From NCBI RefSeq assembly GCF_009834785.1, contig NZ_WUYX01000070.1:179797-243796 (forward strand): a DNA stretch of 64,000 nucleotides, given 5' to 3'. This DNA comes from Natronorubrum halalkaliphilum. Its GTDB lineage: Archaea > Halobacteriota > Halobacteria > Halobacteriales > Natrialbaceae. Numbering within the stretch: the first letter of the stretch is position 1; the number at the start of each line of letters is the position of its first letter. The position numbers and the translations under genes are program-made. Shown here one piece after another: positions 1 to 7,698 of this stretch. The notes below the pieces were generated by a model. That model was not told where the DNA came from and searched no databases. It saw only the letters and a program-made list of their open reading frames with translations.

Positions 1-726
1 TCAACGGGCGATGTCGAGAGAGACGCATCGGTCGAATCCGATGTGGGGCCGGCGACCGACGACGCGGACACGGCAGCAACGACACCGGACGAGGACCGCA
101 GCGACGCCGCCGATACCAGGTCCGAACCGACGGTGGCGGCGTTCGATGGCTCGATCGCGACCCGACTCGCGACCGAGCTTCGAGAGGGCGAAATCAACGA
201 CGCAGACCTCGAAACCCTCCAATCCGAACTCGATCTCGAGCCGTCGGGTCCCGAACTGGCGAAGTTCGAACACCTCCAGTCTCGCGTCGAGGAAGTCGCC
301 GCCTATATCGGCTCCCTCGAGCAGTTCCTTGAGGACAACGGCACCGGCAAACAGCTCATCGAGGAGATCCAGACCGACCTCGCGTCCATCGAAGCGGAAA
401 TGGATGGGATGGACGACCGCATCGGCGGAACCGAAGGCCGCCTCGACGAGGTCGAAACCGATCTCGAAGACGTACAGGCTGACGTCGTGACCGTCGAGGA
501 AGCGGTCGACGACGTCGAGGCCGACGTCGAAGTCGTTACGGACGACGTTACCGATCTCGAGGCCGACATCGAGGACGTCGAGGACGATCTCGAGGACGTT
601 GCAGACGATGTCGACGCGGTTGAAGCGGATCTCGAAGCCGTCGAAGATGACCTCGAAGCCGTCCAGGCTGACGTTACCGACATGCAGGAGTGGCGCGATC
701 AGCTCGGCTCGATGTTCTCGGACTGA
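1..726 (+). CDS. Acidic coiled-coil protein, 5' end outside window
   Basis: The reading frame is open from base 1 to the TGA at 724-726, giving 241 visible residues; the true start probably lies left of the window, and the first internal start is a GTG at 43. The first ~45 residues are low-complexity Asp/Thr/Ala. A conserved-looking segment follows at about residues 50-110 (SIATRLATEL, then FEHLQSRVEEV). The C-terminal half is an almost continuous heptad pattern of the type DVEADLEDVEDDL, which predicts a long acidic coiled coil. There is no signal peptide or membrane segment in the visible part. I do not recognise a specific family; the heptads alone would give weak hits to SMC-like proteins, which is no functional evidence. 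It runs in the same direction as the HisG-like gene 75 bases downstream. Confidence 0.75.
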   Translation, partial: STGDVERDASVESDVGPATDDADTAATTPDEDRSDAADTRSEPTVAAFDGSIATRLATELREGEINDADLETLQSELDLEPSGPELAKFEHLQSRVEEVAAYIGSLEQFLEDNGTGKQLIEEIQTDLASIEAEMDGMDDRIGGTEGRLDEVETDLEDVQADVVTVEEAVDDVEADVEVVTDDVTDLEADIEDVEDDLEDVADDVDAVEADLEAVEDDLEAVQADVTDMQEWRDQLGSMFSD

Positions 727-801
727 TACGACCACGGCCACAGCCATACCATTCTGCTGGAAACGCAACTCGTTTATCCGTCGCCGGTCGAGAACCGGTC
801 G

Positions 802-1737
802 ATGGGCGAGACGATTCCGATCGCAGTTCCACGAAAAGGACGACCGCTCGAGTCGGTACTCGATCGACTCGCGAGTCGACTCGACGTTCCCGACCTCGCG
901 GACGATATCTCGTCGACGCTTCGTCACGAGAAAGCCCTTACAAAGGGAACAGTCGATGCCGAACCCGACGCCGAGGAACACGTCTACCATCGTCTCGCAG
1001 CATACAGCACCGTCGACGATCCGACCGAACCCGAGTACACGCTCGTCCGGGACGATCGCGCCGGCAAACCCCGGCGGATCGTCTTCGACAGCGTCACGAT
1101 TCCGCTCGAGGATGTCGACGGGATCCCCGACGACACGGCGATCCAGCTCGTCGGTCGCGAGGAGCCCTTCCGAGCGCTGCGAACTCACGAGTTCGCGCTC
1201 GGCTTCGACAGCGCCGATCTCGTGTTAGAGGAGGTCGTCGAGCTTCGCCCAGACCCCCTCGACCGAATCGGCGACGTCAACGCCCGGATCGATCCCTCCG
1301 ATACCGACGTCCGCGTGGTCACTGGGCTCGGCGACACCGTCTATCACACCTTGATGGCAGCGCCCGACGTTTCGCCGTCGTCGAAGCCCCTCGATCGAGA
1401 CTTCCTCGAATCCTACGAGGGGCCCCTGTGTATCGAACCCCGCTACGAACGACTCGTCCAGGCGGTGCTCGGAACGCAGACCCTCGACGGCGTCCGCTTC
1501 GAGTACCCCGAGGAAGGCCGCGAAGAGGAGGCCGCGATCGCTGACACGGGGCTCGGGGTTTACCTGACGGTGACCGGTTCGACGGCTCGAGACCACGGGC
1601 TCTTGCTGGGCGAACAACTATTCCCGAGTGAGACCGTGCTCTTAGAGAGTACGCCGGAAGTGTCCGATACGATCGCGGGCGTCCGCTCGCTGTTGAACGG
1701 GGCGGACCTCGAGACGGAACTCGCGGTCGAACCGTAG
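802..1737 (+). CDS. Divergent HisG-like protein (ATP phosphoribosyltransferase fold)
   Basis: A 311-residue protein. The N-terminus (IPIAVPRKGRPLESVLDRL) resembles the start of HisG. The C-terminal half has the order seen in the HisG periplasmic-binding-like fold: a segment like the HisG 'RIATEYPNLT' region (LCIEPRYERLVQAVLG), then EEAAIADTGLGVYLTVTGST, comparable to the 'ADAIVDLVSTGSTLRANGL' block, followed by LLGEQLFPSETVLLE. HisG catalyses the first step of histidine synthesis, but this sequence is diverged and the phosphate-binding residues are only partly convincing, so catalytic activity is not assured. It could be a regulatory or cofactor-binding paralog. hisD lies 59 kb away and gives no operon support. 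Confidence 0.5.
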   Translation: MGETIPIAVPRKGRPLESVLDRLASRLDVPDLADDISSTLRHEKALTKGTVDAEPDAEEHVYHRLAAYSTVDDPTEPEYTLVRDDRAGKPRRIVFDSVTIPLEDVDGIPDDTAIQLVGREEPFRALRTHEFALGFDSADLVLEEVVELRPDPLDRIGDVNARIDPSDTDVRVVTGLGDTVYHTLMAAPDVSPSSKPLDRDFLESYEGPLCIEPRYERLVQAVLGTQTLDGVRFEYPEEGREEEAAIADTGLGVYLTVTGSTARDHGLLLGEQLFPSETVLLESTPEVSDTIAGVRSLLNGADLETELAVEP

Positions 1738-1958
1738 GTTCGGCTGGAGCGACTGGAAACTGAGTCCCGCGGTATCGTGAACGTCTCTCCCGCGACTAGC
1801 ACCAGATTGGATATAGCGGTGTATGATTTATGAGCGCGAGTTCAAACATATGAGAGAACTACCAACGTAGTAAATCTAGATAGAGTGCTGACTTTCTCTG
1901 GACAGTCGCAATCGATCGGTCGAGTATTCTTCGGCGTGTCTCGACGGAGAAACCGCCG

Positions 1959-3008
1959 TCAGGGGCTCACGGAGTAGATACAGTCGAGATATGTCTGCCG
2001 AACGCGGTCGCCCCAGTTGTGGGTGTAGGTGTCGATCACGTCGCTGGCGACGTCACCGCGGAGGTACTGCACGATTCCACGGTCCCCGGTCCGATCGCGC
2101 AGGTGCGTCGTGAAGAAGTGTCGGAAGTAGTGGGGCGTCACGTTCTCGGTCGTGCCACCGCCCGTCCGATACCAGCCGTGTTCGCGAGCGTGTTTTTCGA
2201 CGATGTAGCGGACGTCCGACGGGGTCAATCGCTCGCCCCACGAATCCCTGGTATCCAGAAAGAGCGGTTCGGCCGGTGACACAGAGTCCGGGCGAATCGC
2301 GAGCCACTCGAGGAGGAGCCGTCGAAGTTCGTCGTCGACGGGAATCACCGTATCGCGCTTTCGCTTGTTCGAGGCGGTTCGTTCCTCCCCGTTGACCGTC
2401 GCGCCGCGTGCGGGCTCTGCGGAGACGAACATCGACGACGGACGTCGGTCGAGTTCGACGCGAGGCGTCCACTCGACCGCAAGATCCGGAGTGGCGAGAC
2501 GAAGATCGCGACGATCGAGATTACAGAGTTCGCCGACTCGCATTCCGGTCTTTAACAGCGTGACGACGACGGCCCGCTCGAGTGGATGGGTGATCGAACC
2601 GACAAACGACCGGATCTCCAGGACGGAGATATCGCGACGGGTCGGATCGGTATCGATCGATTCGGACATCTCCTCCATCACGAGCGCCATGGGATTGTCG
2701 TCGAAGACGCCGACGCGGGTCATATAGTCGTAAAACCGGTTGAGATACGACGCATACGTCGCGATCGTACTCGATTCGAACTCGCCGCGAAGGGAGTGAA
2801 CCCAGGCCATACACTCCCGTCTTCCGGCGTCACGAAGGCTCTCGGCGCCGTCGAATCGACTCCGAACGAACGAATCGAACTCGTGGAGGACTCGATCGTA
2901 GGCCTCGAGCGTGCGCTCGCTTTTGCCGTGATAGCGCTGATCGTCGAGGAAGTAGGCGATCGGATCCGCGACTTCCTCCGGCGTCTCGGTTCCGGGTTCA
3001 CTCGCCAT
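1959..3008 (-). CDS. Tyrosine-type recombinase/integrase
   Basis: Site-specific recombinase of 349 residues. The N-terminal SAM-like core-binding domain starts near residue 15 (YFLDDQRYHGKSERTLEAYD). The catalytic domain shows the first Arg in TGMRVGELCNL, the HxxR box in HYFRHFFTTHLRD, and a C-terminal Tyr candidate in VIDTYTHNW. I chose the ATG at 3006-3008 because it overlaps the end of the upstream DUF5805 gene by 11 bases, the usual spacing for this pair; a longer frame to 3098 would overlap it by 101 bases. The family includes archaeal XerA-like resolvases and integrases of proviruses and islands. The gene-poor DNA behind it suggests an accessory element, but many haloarchaea carry such pairs at stable chromosomal sites. 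Confidence 0.88.
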   Translation of the reverse strand: MASEPGTETPEEVADPIAYFLDDQRYHGKSERTLEAYDRVLHEFDSFVRSRFDGAESLRDAGRRECMAWVHSLRGEFESSTIATYASYLNRFYDYMTRVGVFDDNPMALVMEEMSESIDTDPTRRDISVLEIRSFVGSITHPLERAVVVTLLKTGMRVGELCNLDRRDLRLATPDLAVEWTPRVELDRRPSSMFVSAEPARGATVNGEERTASNKRKRDTVIPVDDELRRLLLEWLAIRPDSVSPAEPLFLDTRDSWGERLTPSDVRYIVEKHAREHGWYRTGGGTTENVTPHYFRHFFTTHLRDRTGDRGIVQYLRGDVASDVIDTYTHNWGDRVRQTYLDCIYSVSP

Positions 3009-3396
3009 CCCCACCACCGTCACCGACCGTCGTGTATCCGCCGTGGCGACCGCTGTATCGAATTCGGTTTCGAGATTGGAGTTCCTCGAGCGTGTCATCG
3101 AGTCGAGATTCGATGTCGTCGCTGACCGCCTCGAGGAGTTCGTCCCACGAATACGTGTCAGAACTTAGTAAGTTGAGGACCTGTGTTTCGAGGGCGTTAC
3201 CCCCAGGGTCTGACCCCCCAGAAGAGGGTTCCGTTGTAGCGGATTCGAACCCCTTCCGACCCGCCTGAACCATCGTCCGAACGAACTCGCTCTGGCTCAT
3301 GCCGAGTTGCTCAGCATGTGATTGCCACTCGTCTTTCTGGTACGCAGGGACGTATGTTTTGACAGATTTCCTCTCGGTATCCGCCGACTCGCTCAT
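2998..3396 (-). CDS. DUF5805 protein, partner of the recombinase
   Basis: A 132-residue soluble protein starting at MSESADTERKSVKTYV. Residues ~10-45 (VKTYVPAYQKDEWQSHAEQLGMSQSEFVRTMV) look like a ribbon-helix-helix DNA-binding unit with a basic strand and the MSQSEFVR turn. A Gly/Ser linker follows, then a second helical segment (LLSSDTYSWDELLEAV). The C-terminus overlaps the recombinase start, so the two genes form one operon. In haloarchaea DUF5805 proteins are repeatedly found directly upstream of tyrosine recombinases, which suggests an accessory or regulatory role, for example autoregulation or recombination directionality; that role is inferred. A longer start at 3426 exists, but the extra 10 residues look non-conserved. 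Confidence 0.8.
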   Translation of the reverse strand: MSESADTERKSVKTYVPAYQKDEWQSHAEQLGMSQSEFVRTMVQAGRKGFESATTEPSSGGSDPGGNALETQVLNLLSSDTYSWDELLEAVSDDIESRLDDTLEELQSRNRIRYSGRHGGYTTVGDGGGDGE

Positions 3397-3445
3397 ACGC
3401 GACCAATCAAACGCGGTGATCTTCAATCTACCTATTATTCGGGCT

Positions 3446-3464
3446 AAGTGAGTTTATCTCACTT
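3446..3464 (-). promoter_or_regulatory. Palindrome over the DUF5805-recombinase promoter
   Basis: A perfect inverted repeat AAGTGAG-TTTAT-CTCACTT lies 50-68 bases upstream of the chosen DUF5805 start. Read on the minus strand the spacer supplies ATAAA, a plausible box A. A ribbon-helix-helix protein such as DUF5805 could bind it and repress its own operon. The symmetry is seen; the function is inferred. Confidence 0.45.
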
Positions 3465-4598
3465 GGTAGGCCGTTTTTCACCGAGTGTGTAGAACCATAA
3501 TTCCGCATTATCGATATTAGTGTCCTATGATTTCGTATTTAGTTTTGGTAGAGCATGGTTCCATAATTCAACATGGAAGAAGTAGCATGTCCAAGAGTTC
3601 GGAATCGAATGCGTGCTCTCAAGCGATAGTCAGTGACGGACAGGTGAAACGTTCTCGAGAGCGGGCGTCTCGATCCAGTATCTGCGACCGGTAATTCTGG
3701 GTGACGACAGAGTATATGTTCACCTGGTATCGGTCGTAACGATGCTGTGCAGAATGGGCCACCGTGGACTCGGAGCTATCAGTTTTGTGTCTATTATTGG
3801 GAAGGCAGCGATCACAACGGGAAACGGCTACTTCGGCTGGACGGTCGGCGATCCGATGCCGGTTGCTGGACGGCCGTGAGCGGGCTCATCAGTACCCGTT
3901 CCACCGAACACAGGAAAGCCTGCCTCACGGCCGAGTTCGAGAAACTGCTGGTCCCGAATTAATCACCTCGACACCGCAGCGGGCCGGACCGCTGTTACAC
4001 CACGATTCCTGTGGCGACGGATCCACGCAATCGAACGGTGGTGCGTTGGCGGTCAACTCGTCCGACGACAGTGTCGTCAGCTACAGCACCACCTCGCGCC
4101 CCGCAGTCCAGGACTCGAGCCAGGGACGAGGGGCCTCCGGCTCAGTACCACAATAGCGAGAGCGTTCAAGGGCATCCCGAGTCTCGTGACCGAACGCTCG
4201 AGAACGGGTGCGGTGACTGGCGTGCTCTACCGGCTGCGGTGTGTTCCGTCGTCCGCTACGCCATAGATCACTGAGGTGGCGTGCGTACCCACCTATCGAA
4301 GCATCCGCAAGCTGGTCGGCGATTGCCGGAACTGACGTACACAATCCATGTCCATCAGAAACGCCGACTGCCTCATGACCTCGGGTCCACTGATACGGCG
4401 TCTGCTGGCTGGCTGTTCCACACGATTGAGAAGAGTGTAGCTGACCGTTCAAGAGCGGTAGTTGGCTGCTGGAGCGGCCATGAATAGACGGTGCTGTAGA
4501 ACACCAGGTGCAGATGGCAATTCGAAAAAGCCGGCTCAGCGAACGCTCAACCCGGTACGTTAAGACACCTCTAGAAACTCCTCTCGCGAGCACTCGAG

Positions 4599-4829
4599 TC
4601 AGTCCGTGAGCCGATACGCGCTGGGATAATGCAGTGTATTGGTGATCAGAGACGAAGAAACAGCGATCACGTTAGACGTGTGTTTCCGAACGATCATCTG
4701 CTGTGCCGTCTTGCACTCCTCTCCGTACCGTTTCGATTTGGACCCTCGAATTCCAATCCCCTCGAGAATGTCGTTTTCGACCGATTTCCTGGGAACCAGT
4801 TCGAAATGGAACTGGGCCATCTCGGTCAT
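4599..4829 (-). CDS. Possible small protein of unknown function
   Basis: A 76-codon frame within the gene-poor region. It is basic rather than acidic (PRKSVE, RGSKSKRYGEECK) and ends YPSAYRLTD. An AT-rich stretch reading TATAGAGTTTATATG on the coding strand lies directly at the start codon and could be a promoter for a leaderless mRNA, though it is too close to fit well. No family is recognised. It may be a fragment of a lost element or a chance frame. Confidence 0.22.
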   Translation of the reverse strand: MTEMAQFHFELVPRKSVENDILEGIGIRGSKSKRYGEECKTAQQMIVRKHTSNVIAVSSSLITNTLHYPSAYRLTD

Positions 4830-5053
4830 ATAAACTCTATATCGCTATACTGAAGGAGCGTAGAGTTCTAGATCGAACCTGGACAAACCTGTACACCGTT
4901 TTCCACCGTGGGAACTCGTCAGTACTATCTGATCGTCAACTCGACAGCCAGCTGCACATTGCTAAACGCAGTTCTAACCGGGTTCGAAAACTCGAGTTTG
5001 TGGTGAGAACGCCGCCTATAAATTTCCGTCCCAAACAATGCTGGCAGCGGTTC

Positions 5054-5527
5054 TCAGAGAACACCTCGAGACCGCAGAAACGACACCTGTCGGTACATCC
5101 GACAGCCGAGACAGAACCCGGTCGTAGCCGCGAGTCCCGCGAGGAGTCCAACGGCTGTAGCGATCGCGAACCCGCCGGTCGAGATACCGGCGATGAGAAA
5201 CAGCGACGCCGCGACGGCACCGGTGGCGCCGAGTAGCTTCGCGAACCGATGTGGTGCGGCAGGCTCCGGTTCGTTCGGGCGACCGAGCACGGGAATCACG
5301 ACGTATTCCCAGGAGAGCCGGTAGAGATCGAGTCGCCACCGCGATACCGTTGCCAGTCCGAGAATTACTGCGACAGTGTAGATGAGGACCGGTTCAGCGA
5401 GGACGACACCGACCAGTAACAGCGTCGCCGTGATCGATTGGCCGAATCGGGGTGCTCGTGGATCGATGACCGTGACATCCGACTCGGCAGTCGTCTGTGT
5501 AGCGTGGGACATCTGTTCCGTACTCAT
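5054..5527 (-). CDS. DUF4395 membrane protein
   Basis: A 157-residue protein starting at MSTEQMSHAT. The family DUF4395 is recognised from the early VIDPRAPRFGQSITATLLL segment. Four hydrophobic helices can be seen: two near residues 35-70 (LLLVGVVLAEPVLIYTVAVILGL) and two near 110-145 (LLGATGAVAASLFLIAG and IATAVGLLAGLAATTGF). A Cys pair in CLGCRMYR near the C-terminus fits the family, whose members often sit beside thioredoxin or sulfurtransferase genes. No such partner is adjacent here. The function is not established; it is an inner membrane protein. Confidence 0.75.
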   Translation of the reverse strand: MSTEQMSHATQTTAESDVTVIDPRAPRFGQSITATLLLVGVVLAEPVLIYTVAVILGLATVSRWRLDLYRLSWEYVVIPVLGRPNEPEPAAPHRFAKLLGATGAVAASLFLIAGISTGGFAIATAVGLLAGLAATTGFCLGCRMYRQVSFLRSRGVL

Positions 5528-5619
5528 GGGACACATACGCATCCGAAGGGCAAGAAGACGAGGTCGCTGTGGGTGAGCTATCGAAAATACGTGAAAATCG
5601 TTGCGAGCTGCCGTCAGCG

Positions 5620-5853
5620 TCAGTGGGTCGCTGTGCGAACGTCTTCGACACGATACAGATCCTCCTGGAGTCCGTCCCCCTCACAGTCGTCGCTCGGACA
5701 TTCGTAGTGCCAGCCGTCGTGGGTTGCCTCGGCCTCCTGAAATCGGTCCCCACATACCTGGCAGAAAAGCTGTCCCTTTTTACACGTGTCTCGGTGAAGT
5801 TCGAGGGCGAGCTCGGTCTGGAAGGACTGGTTGCAGTTGCGACAGGTGTGCAT
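5620..5853 (-). CDS. Small zinc finger protein
   Basis: A 77-residue protein beginning MHTCRNCNQSF. The N-terminus is a C2H2-type finger (CRNCNQSFQTELALELHRDTC), followed by a second zinc site formed by CQVCG and CPSDDCEG. Haloarchaea encode several such short zinc finger proteins with essentially this architecture; I believe this one belongs to the group exemplified by HVO_2901, but that match is from memory. The start was chosen at the Met before the first Cys pair. The role is unknown; nucleic-acid or protein binding is possible. The gene stands alone, between the DUF4395 gene and fumC. Confidence 0.75.
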   Translation of the reverse strand: MHTCRNCNQSFQTELALELHRDTCKKGQLFCQVCGDRFQEAEATHDGWHYECPSDDCEGDGLQEDLYRVEDVRTATH

Positions 5854-6225
5854 ATTTTGTCTGACGCGAGCATCCCTCAAAACTGCTTGGGTTCTTTTAT
5901 TCCATCGGGATTCTGTCCGATTCGCCTTCTCTCCCCCGATTTAGGCACGACGGTCCGGGAAGAAAGAACGGTTGTATTTCCTGTTTACTCGGCGCTGGGT
6001 ATGCGTTTTTCTGTCATGTTCGACAATAGTTATCGTGTGTTACAAGATCACATTCAGCTATGTCAGCATCATGGGAATTGCGTGTGAAACATTCGGTAAC
6101 TTGCCTCGAGGTTTCACCGAAAACTGACGAGCCACCGAACTGAGACATGGTGAGGGACAGTACGTACGACCGGGATGATCCGTTCATCCGAAAAAAGACG
6201 AAACAACCGCGCGGAACCGATAGGG
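5854..6225. other. Intergenic region without visible gene
   Basis: 372 bases between the zinc finger gene and the end of fumC. The stretch around 5980-6070 is AT-rich (for example GTTCGACAATAGTTATCG). I see no conserved coding frame, tRNA or repeat. It contains the zinc finger promoter region and the fumC 3' flank. Confidence 0.5.
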
Positions 6226-7644
6226 TCAGTCGTCCTGTCCGAGGATCCCGCGTTCGGTCATCTTGCGGGGGTCAAGCACCTCGTCGGCCTCTTCTTCGTC
6301 GAGATAGCCCTTCTCGAGGACGACCTCGCGAACAGTTTTGTCCTCTTTGAGCGCGGTCTTGGCGACCTCGCTGGCCTTGTCGTAGCCGATGTGGACGTTG
6401 AGCGAGGTGGCCATCGCCATCGACTGTTCGACGCGCTCTTCGCAGTACTCTGCGTTGGCCTCGAGCGGCGAGACGAATCGCTCGGCGAAGATCTGACTCG
6501 AGTTCGAGATCAGTTCGGCGGACTCGAGGAAGTTGTGAGCCAGGACGGGTTTGTAGAGGTTGAGGTCGATCTGACCCTCGGCTGCGCCGGCGGAGACGGC
6601 GGCATCGTTGCCGACGACCTGCTTGTGAACCTGGTTGACGGCCTCGGCGACGACGGGGTTGATCTTGCCGGGCATGATCGAGGAACCGGGCTGGTTCTCG
6701 GGCTGTTCGATCTCGCCGAGCCCGTTGCGCGGGCCGGAAGCGAGCAGGCGCAGGTCGTTGGCGATCTTGTTCAGCGAGCCGGCGATGACGCGGAGCGCGC
6801 CGTGGGCCTCGGACATGGCGTCGTGGGCGGCCTGGGCCTCGAAGTGGTTGTCGGCCTCGCGGAACTGGACGCCGGTCTCTTTAGTGATGTACTCGGCAGC
6901 GCGACCGGGGAACTCCTCGTGAGTGTTCAGTCCCGTCCCCGTGGCGGTGCCGCCGAGGGCGAGTTCTGCGAGGTGGTCACGAACCTTGTCGACGCGACCG
7001 AGGCCCTTTTCGACCTGCGTGCGGTAGCCGCCGAACTCCTGGCCGAGCGTGACCGGCGTGGCGTCCTGCAGGTGCGTGCGGCCGGTTTTGACGACGTCGT
7101 CGAACTCCTCCTCTTTCTCCTCGAGTGCTTCTCGGAGGGTGTCGAGCGCGGGAAGAACGTCCTTTTCGACGGCCTCGAGCGAGGCGACGTGCATCGCGGT
7201 CGGGATGACGTCGTTGCTCGACTGGCCGTAGTTGACGTGGTCGTTCGGGTGGACGACGCGGTCGCCGATTTCGGCGCCCGTGATCTCGGCGGCCCGGTTG
7301 GCGATGACCTCGTTTGCGTTCATGTTGGAGGAGGTCCCCGAACCGGTCTGGAAGACGTCGACCGGGAACTGATCGTCGTGTTTGCCGGCGATGACTTCGT
7401 CGGCCGCCTCGATGATCGCCTCGGCCGTGTCGTCTTCGATCAGGTCGAGGTCGCGGTTTGCCTGTGCGGCGGCCTTTTTGACGACGCCGAGTGCGCGGAT
7501 GAAGCGTCGACTGAACGAAATCCCCGAGATCGGGAAGTTCTGAATTGCACGTTGGGTCTGGGCCCCCCAGTAGGCGTCCGCGGGAACCTGCATCTCGCCG
7601 AGACTGTCCTCCTCGATACGGAATTCCGTGTCTTCGTCTCCCAT
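6226..7644 (-). CDS. fumC: Class II fumarate hydratase
   Basis: Catalyses reversible hydration of fumarate to malate in the citric acid cycle, as a cytoplasmic homotetramer. The 472 residues match the family length. The N-terminal motif MQVPADAYWGAQTQRAI, the TGSGTSSNMNANEV block, the HPNDHVNYGQSSND segment and the superfamily signature GSSIMPGKINPV are all present. The signature has KINPV followed by VVAEAVNQV, which also resembles aspartate ammonia-lyase, so the substrate call rests on overall similarity to haloarchaeal FumC proteins as I know them. The gene stands alone on the minus strand, with the PH-domain cluster upstream in the same direction after a 54-base gap. Confidence 0.87.
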   Translation of the reverse strand: MGDEDTEFRIEEDSLGEMQVPADAYWGAQTQRAIQNFPISGISFSRRFIRALGVVKKAAAQANRDLDLIEDDTAEAIIEAADEVIAGKHDDQFPVDVFQTGSGTSSNMNANEVIANRAAEITGAEIGDRVVHPNDHVNYGQSSNDVIPTAMHVASLEAVEKDVLPALDTLREALEEKEEEFDDVVKTGRTHLQDATPVTLGQEFGGYRTQVEKGLGRVDKVRDHLAELALGGTATGTGLNTHEEFPGRAAEYITKETGVQFREADNHFEAQAAHDAMSEAHGALRVIAGSLNKIANDLRLLASGPRNGLGEIEQPENQPGSSIMPGKINPVVAEAVNQVHKQVVGNDAAVSAGAAEGQIDLNLYKPVLAHNFLESAELISNSSQIFAERFVSPLEANAEYCEERVEQSMAMATSLNVHIGYDKASEVAKTALKEDKTVREVVLEKGYLDEEEADEVLDPRKMTERGILGQDD

Positions 7645-7698
7645 ACGAACAGGGTTGCGACGGGTCAGGTAAAATCCACCGAAAGCCCGACGATACCC

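Larger units (their letters stand above)
3427..5053. other. Gene-poor, AT-richer region beside the recombinase
   Basis: About 1.6 kb without a convincing gene. GC content is visibly lower than in the flanking genes, stop codons are frequent, and the short open frames lack the acidic composition and G/C-rich third positions of the neighbours. A 14-base direct repeat (CCATAATTCCGCAT at 3495 and CCATAATTCAACAT at 3561) lies near the left end. A 45-codon frame at 3742-3879 encodes a hydrophobic stretch (LGAISFVSIIGKAAI) and could be a fragment of a membrane protein. No intact transposase, terminal inverted repeat or tRNA is visible. The best reading is decayed accessory DNA. Confidence 0.5.

Noticed and set aside
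1738..1958. A tRNA or attachment site next to the recombinase
   Set aside because: No cloverleaf, T-loop consensus or matching repeat was found on either side of the gene.
3742..3879. A 45-codon frame with a hydrophobic stretch
   Set aside because: Too short and isolated, in a region of decay; kept only as a note in the regional entry.
4081..4593. A 170-codon minus-strand frame in the gene-poor region
   Set aside because: Low-quality composition (Ser/Arg-rich), no domain, no promoter.
6226..7644. Calling this gene aspartate ammonia-lyase
   Set aside because: The KINPV signature is compatible, but the overall sequence agrees better with haloarchaeal fumarase.
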